NCBI GenBank assembly: GCA_938039795.1 | Contig: CALHWU010000163.1 | Span: 1 to 22,798 of the forward strand | Direction: 5' to 3' | Length of the DNA: 22,798 bases | Source of the DNA: an uncultured Muribaculaceae bacterium | GTDB lineage: Bacteria > Bacteroidota > Bacteroidia > Bacteroidales > Muribaculaceae | In this document: positions 21,481 through 22,798 of the stretch, one piece after another | Layout: each line of letters begins with the position of its first letter | Position numbering within the stretch: position 1 is the first letter of the stretch | Position numbers and translations under genes: made by a program | Notes under the pieces: model-generated | What the model was told of the DNA's origin: nothing | Databases searched by the model: none | The model's input: only the letters and a program-made list of their open reading frames with translations

Positions 21481-22798
21481 TTATCTGATGATGATCTCGT
21501 CGGTGAACTGGCAGCCTTCGGTGGAGGTGGCGCGATAGCGCACGTAGCGTGCGCGGGCGTTGCCGCTCCATGAGAATTCCTTGAAGGAGAGGCCGGTGGA
21601 ATCCTTCTGCTTGTGTTCGATGGTGGCGAGTTCTGTGAAGTCGGTGCCGTTGTCGGAAATAAGGATCTCGACTTTGGCGGGGAACCAGACTCCGGGGCCG
21701 GTGATCTGCATGAAGTCGGCTCCGACGTAGGTGATGTCGGTGACCTTCTCAAGGTCGATGGTCACGTCGACACGTTCGTCGCCGCGATGCAGGAAGCCCT
21801 GCCAGCGTCCGTCGCCATAGCTCCAGCCTCCCCGGAGGCCGTCGGTCAGCGTTGCCTCGCGGGCGGCGTTGTAGTTGGTCCACCAGGGCACGTTGTAGGT
21901 CACTTTCTTGCCTCGGGCAAGATGATCTACCGGACGGGTCGACTGGCGGCGGTTGCCGGCCTCGCCGCGAAGATCGAATACAGTGTAGCCTCTGCCGCGC
22001 ATGTCGTCGGCGACCTTAAGGGCGCGCGGCCTGAACGACTCCCACTGGCGTTGCTCCTGCGGGGTCCATCCTATCTCGGCTATGGCGATCATGCGGGGCC
22101 AGAGCATATATTCGGCATGCTGGGCTGTGGGCACATGCTCCGTCCAGAGATTGCCCTGCACTCCGGCGATCCATTTGGTGACGTCGGTGCCGAGGCTGTC
22201 GGGAGCGGGGTCGTAGGAATAGACGCGTTCCAGAGGCAGATATCCGCTTATGGCCACCGGCTGCGTGGCCGGTGCGTCCTGATATGAGTCGAGGTAGCAG
22301 TAGCCGCCGGGGGTCATCACTGCCTGGTGGCCGCTGCGAGCCGCACGGATGCCGCCTTCGGTGCCGCGCCACGACATCACTGTGGCGTTGGGCGCAAGAC
22401 CTCCCTCCATGATCTCGTCCCATCCGATGAGGGAGCGGCCCTTGGAGTTGAGATACTGCTCGATGCGGTGTATGAGATAGCTCTGGAGCTCGTCGACATT
22501 CTTAAGGCCTTCGTCGGCCATGCGCTTCCGGCAGAGCTCACACTCTTTCCATGCCCTTTTAGAGGCTTCGTCGCCGCCGATATGGATATATTCCGAGGGG
22601 AATATCTCCATGACCTCATCGAGAACGTTCTGGAGTATCTCGAAGGTCTTTTCGTTGCCTACGCATACGTCGGGCTCACCTTTGGGATTGTGGGTGCATG
22701 AGATCTCGGGGAAGGCGGCTGTCAGCTCTTCGGAGTGGGAGGGCATCTCGATCTCGGGGATGACGGTGATGTAGCGGTCGGCCGCATATTTCACGATC
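21481..22798 (-). CDS. GH20 beta-N-acetylhexosaminidase, C-terminal part
   Basis: The gene runs off the right end; about 438 C-terminal codons are visible and the N terminus (signal peptide, GH20b domain) is missing. GH20 enzymes remove terminal GlcNAc or GalNAc from glycans, using substrate-assisted catalysis. The catalytic Asp-Glu pair is at visible residues 76-77 in IHIGGDEASKRAW, preceded by the family segment VIPEIEMPSHS. Trp-rich sugar-binding segments follow (ATVMSWRGTEGG, QGNLWTEHV, YMLWPRMIAIAEIGW). Residues from about 305 to the end form an F5/8 type C-like carbohydrate-binding module (GGWSYGDGRWQGFL to the terminus). It would act in the periplasm or on the cell surface and supply GlcNAc to NagB, encoded about 4 kb away. 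The Met at the edge of the open frame is not a true start; it is a GTG inside the gene. Confidence 0.94.
   Translation of the reverse strand, partial: IVKYAADRYITVIPEIEMPSHSEELTAAFPEISCTHNPKGEPDVCVGNEKTFEILQNVLDEVMEIFPSEYIHIGGDEASKRAWKECELCRKRMADEGLKNVDELQSYLIHRIEQYLNSKGRSLIGWDEIMEGGLAPNATVMSWRGTEGGIRAARSGHQAVMTPGGYCYLDSYQDAPATQPVAISGYLPLERVYSYDPAPDSLGTDVTKWIAGVQGNLWTEHVPTAQHAEYMLWPRMIAIAEIGWTPQEQRQWESFRPRALKVADDMRGRGYTVFDLRGEAGNRRQSTRPVDHLARGKKVTYNVPWWTNYNAAREATLTDGLRGGWSYGDGRWQGFLHRGDERVDVTIDLEKVTDITYVGADFMQITGPGVWFPAKVEILISDNGTDFTELATIEHKQKDSTGLSFKEFSWSGNARARYVRYRATSTEGCQFTDEIIIR

Noticed and set aside
1..22798. Search for tRNA genes, CRISPR arrays, insertion sequences, attachment sites or defence genes
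   Set aside because: No cloverleaf-like sequence with conserved T-loop, no regularly spaced repeats, no transposase or integrase frame and no defence domain was found in the intergenic regions or coding genes.

Overview
This window looks like chromosomal core DNA from a Bacteroidota bacterium, most likely order Bacteroidales; the high GC content fits the Muribaculaceae, but that family placement is inference. The evidence is the gene content (lipid-anchored TamA-type protein beside TamB, DUF5606, the NagB/PIG-L fusion, the PG_1098-type methyltransferase) and repeated Bacteroidetes-type promoters of the form TAnnTTTG, two of them with a TTG box 20 bases upstream. Shine-Dalgarno sites are mostly absent. 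I see no phage, insertion sequence, CRISPR array, tRNA or rRNA, and no intergenic gap exceeds about 220 bases.

Layout. (1) 1-2663: the 5' two-fifths or so of pheT on the minus strand, divergent from an AspT/YidE-type transporter; the two share a strikingly symmetric promoter region. (2) 2688-10269: a bidirectional terminator, then a minus-strand run read as tamB > tamL (ATGA overlap) > thioredoxin, an envelope-biogenesis module. (3) 10329-10858: a terminator and a DUF5606 gene. (4) 10948-11945: a Yip1-like membrane protein and smpB, overlapping by ATGA and read from an almost leaderless promoter. (5) 11970-14687: a PG_1098-type methyltransferase (minus), an orphan ECF-like sigma factor (plus) and a DEDDh exonuclease (minus). 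(6) 14698-17827: the NagB-PIG-L fusion (minus), divergent from a canonical nagB (plus), each with its own promoter and terminator. (7) 17879-20818: an NhaC antiporter, a CDF metal exporter and a small frameshifted lipoprotein gene (plus). (8) 20830-22798: a flavodoxin-fold oxidoreductase and the C-terminal part of a GH20 hexosaminidase (minus), cut by the window end.

Functional themes are outer-membrane assembly (TamB/TamL), amino-sugar use (GH20 hexosaminidase releases GlcNAc; NagB turns GlcN-6-P into fructose-6-P; the PIG-L domain is a predicted deacetylase), translation quality control (SmpB, PheT) and ion homeostasis (NhaC, CDF). I did not find an obviously new multi-gene system. The most interesting items are the fusion protein whose NagB half has lost catalytic residues while sitting back-to-back with an intact NagB, the frameshifted lipoprotein after the CDF gene, and the palindromic divergent promoter between pheT and the transporter.
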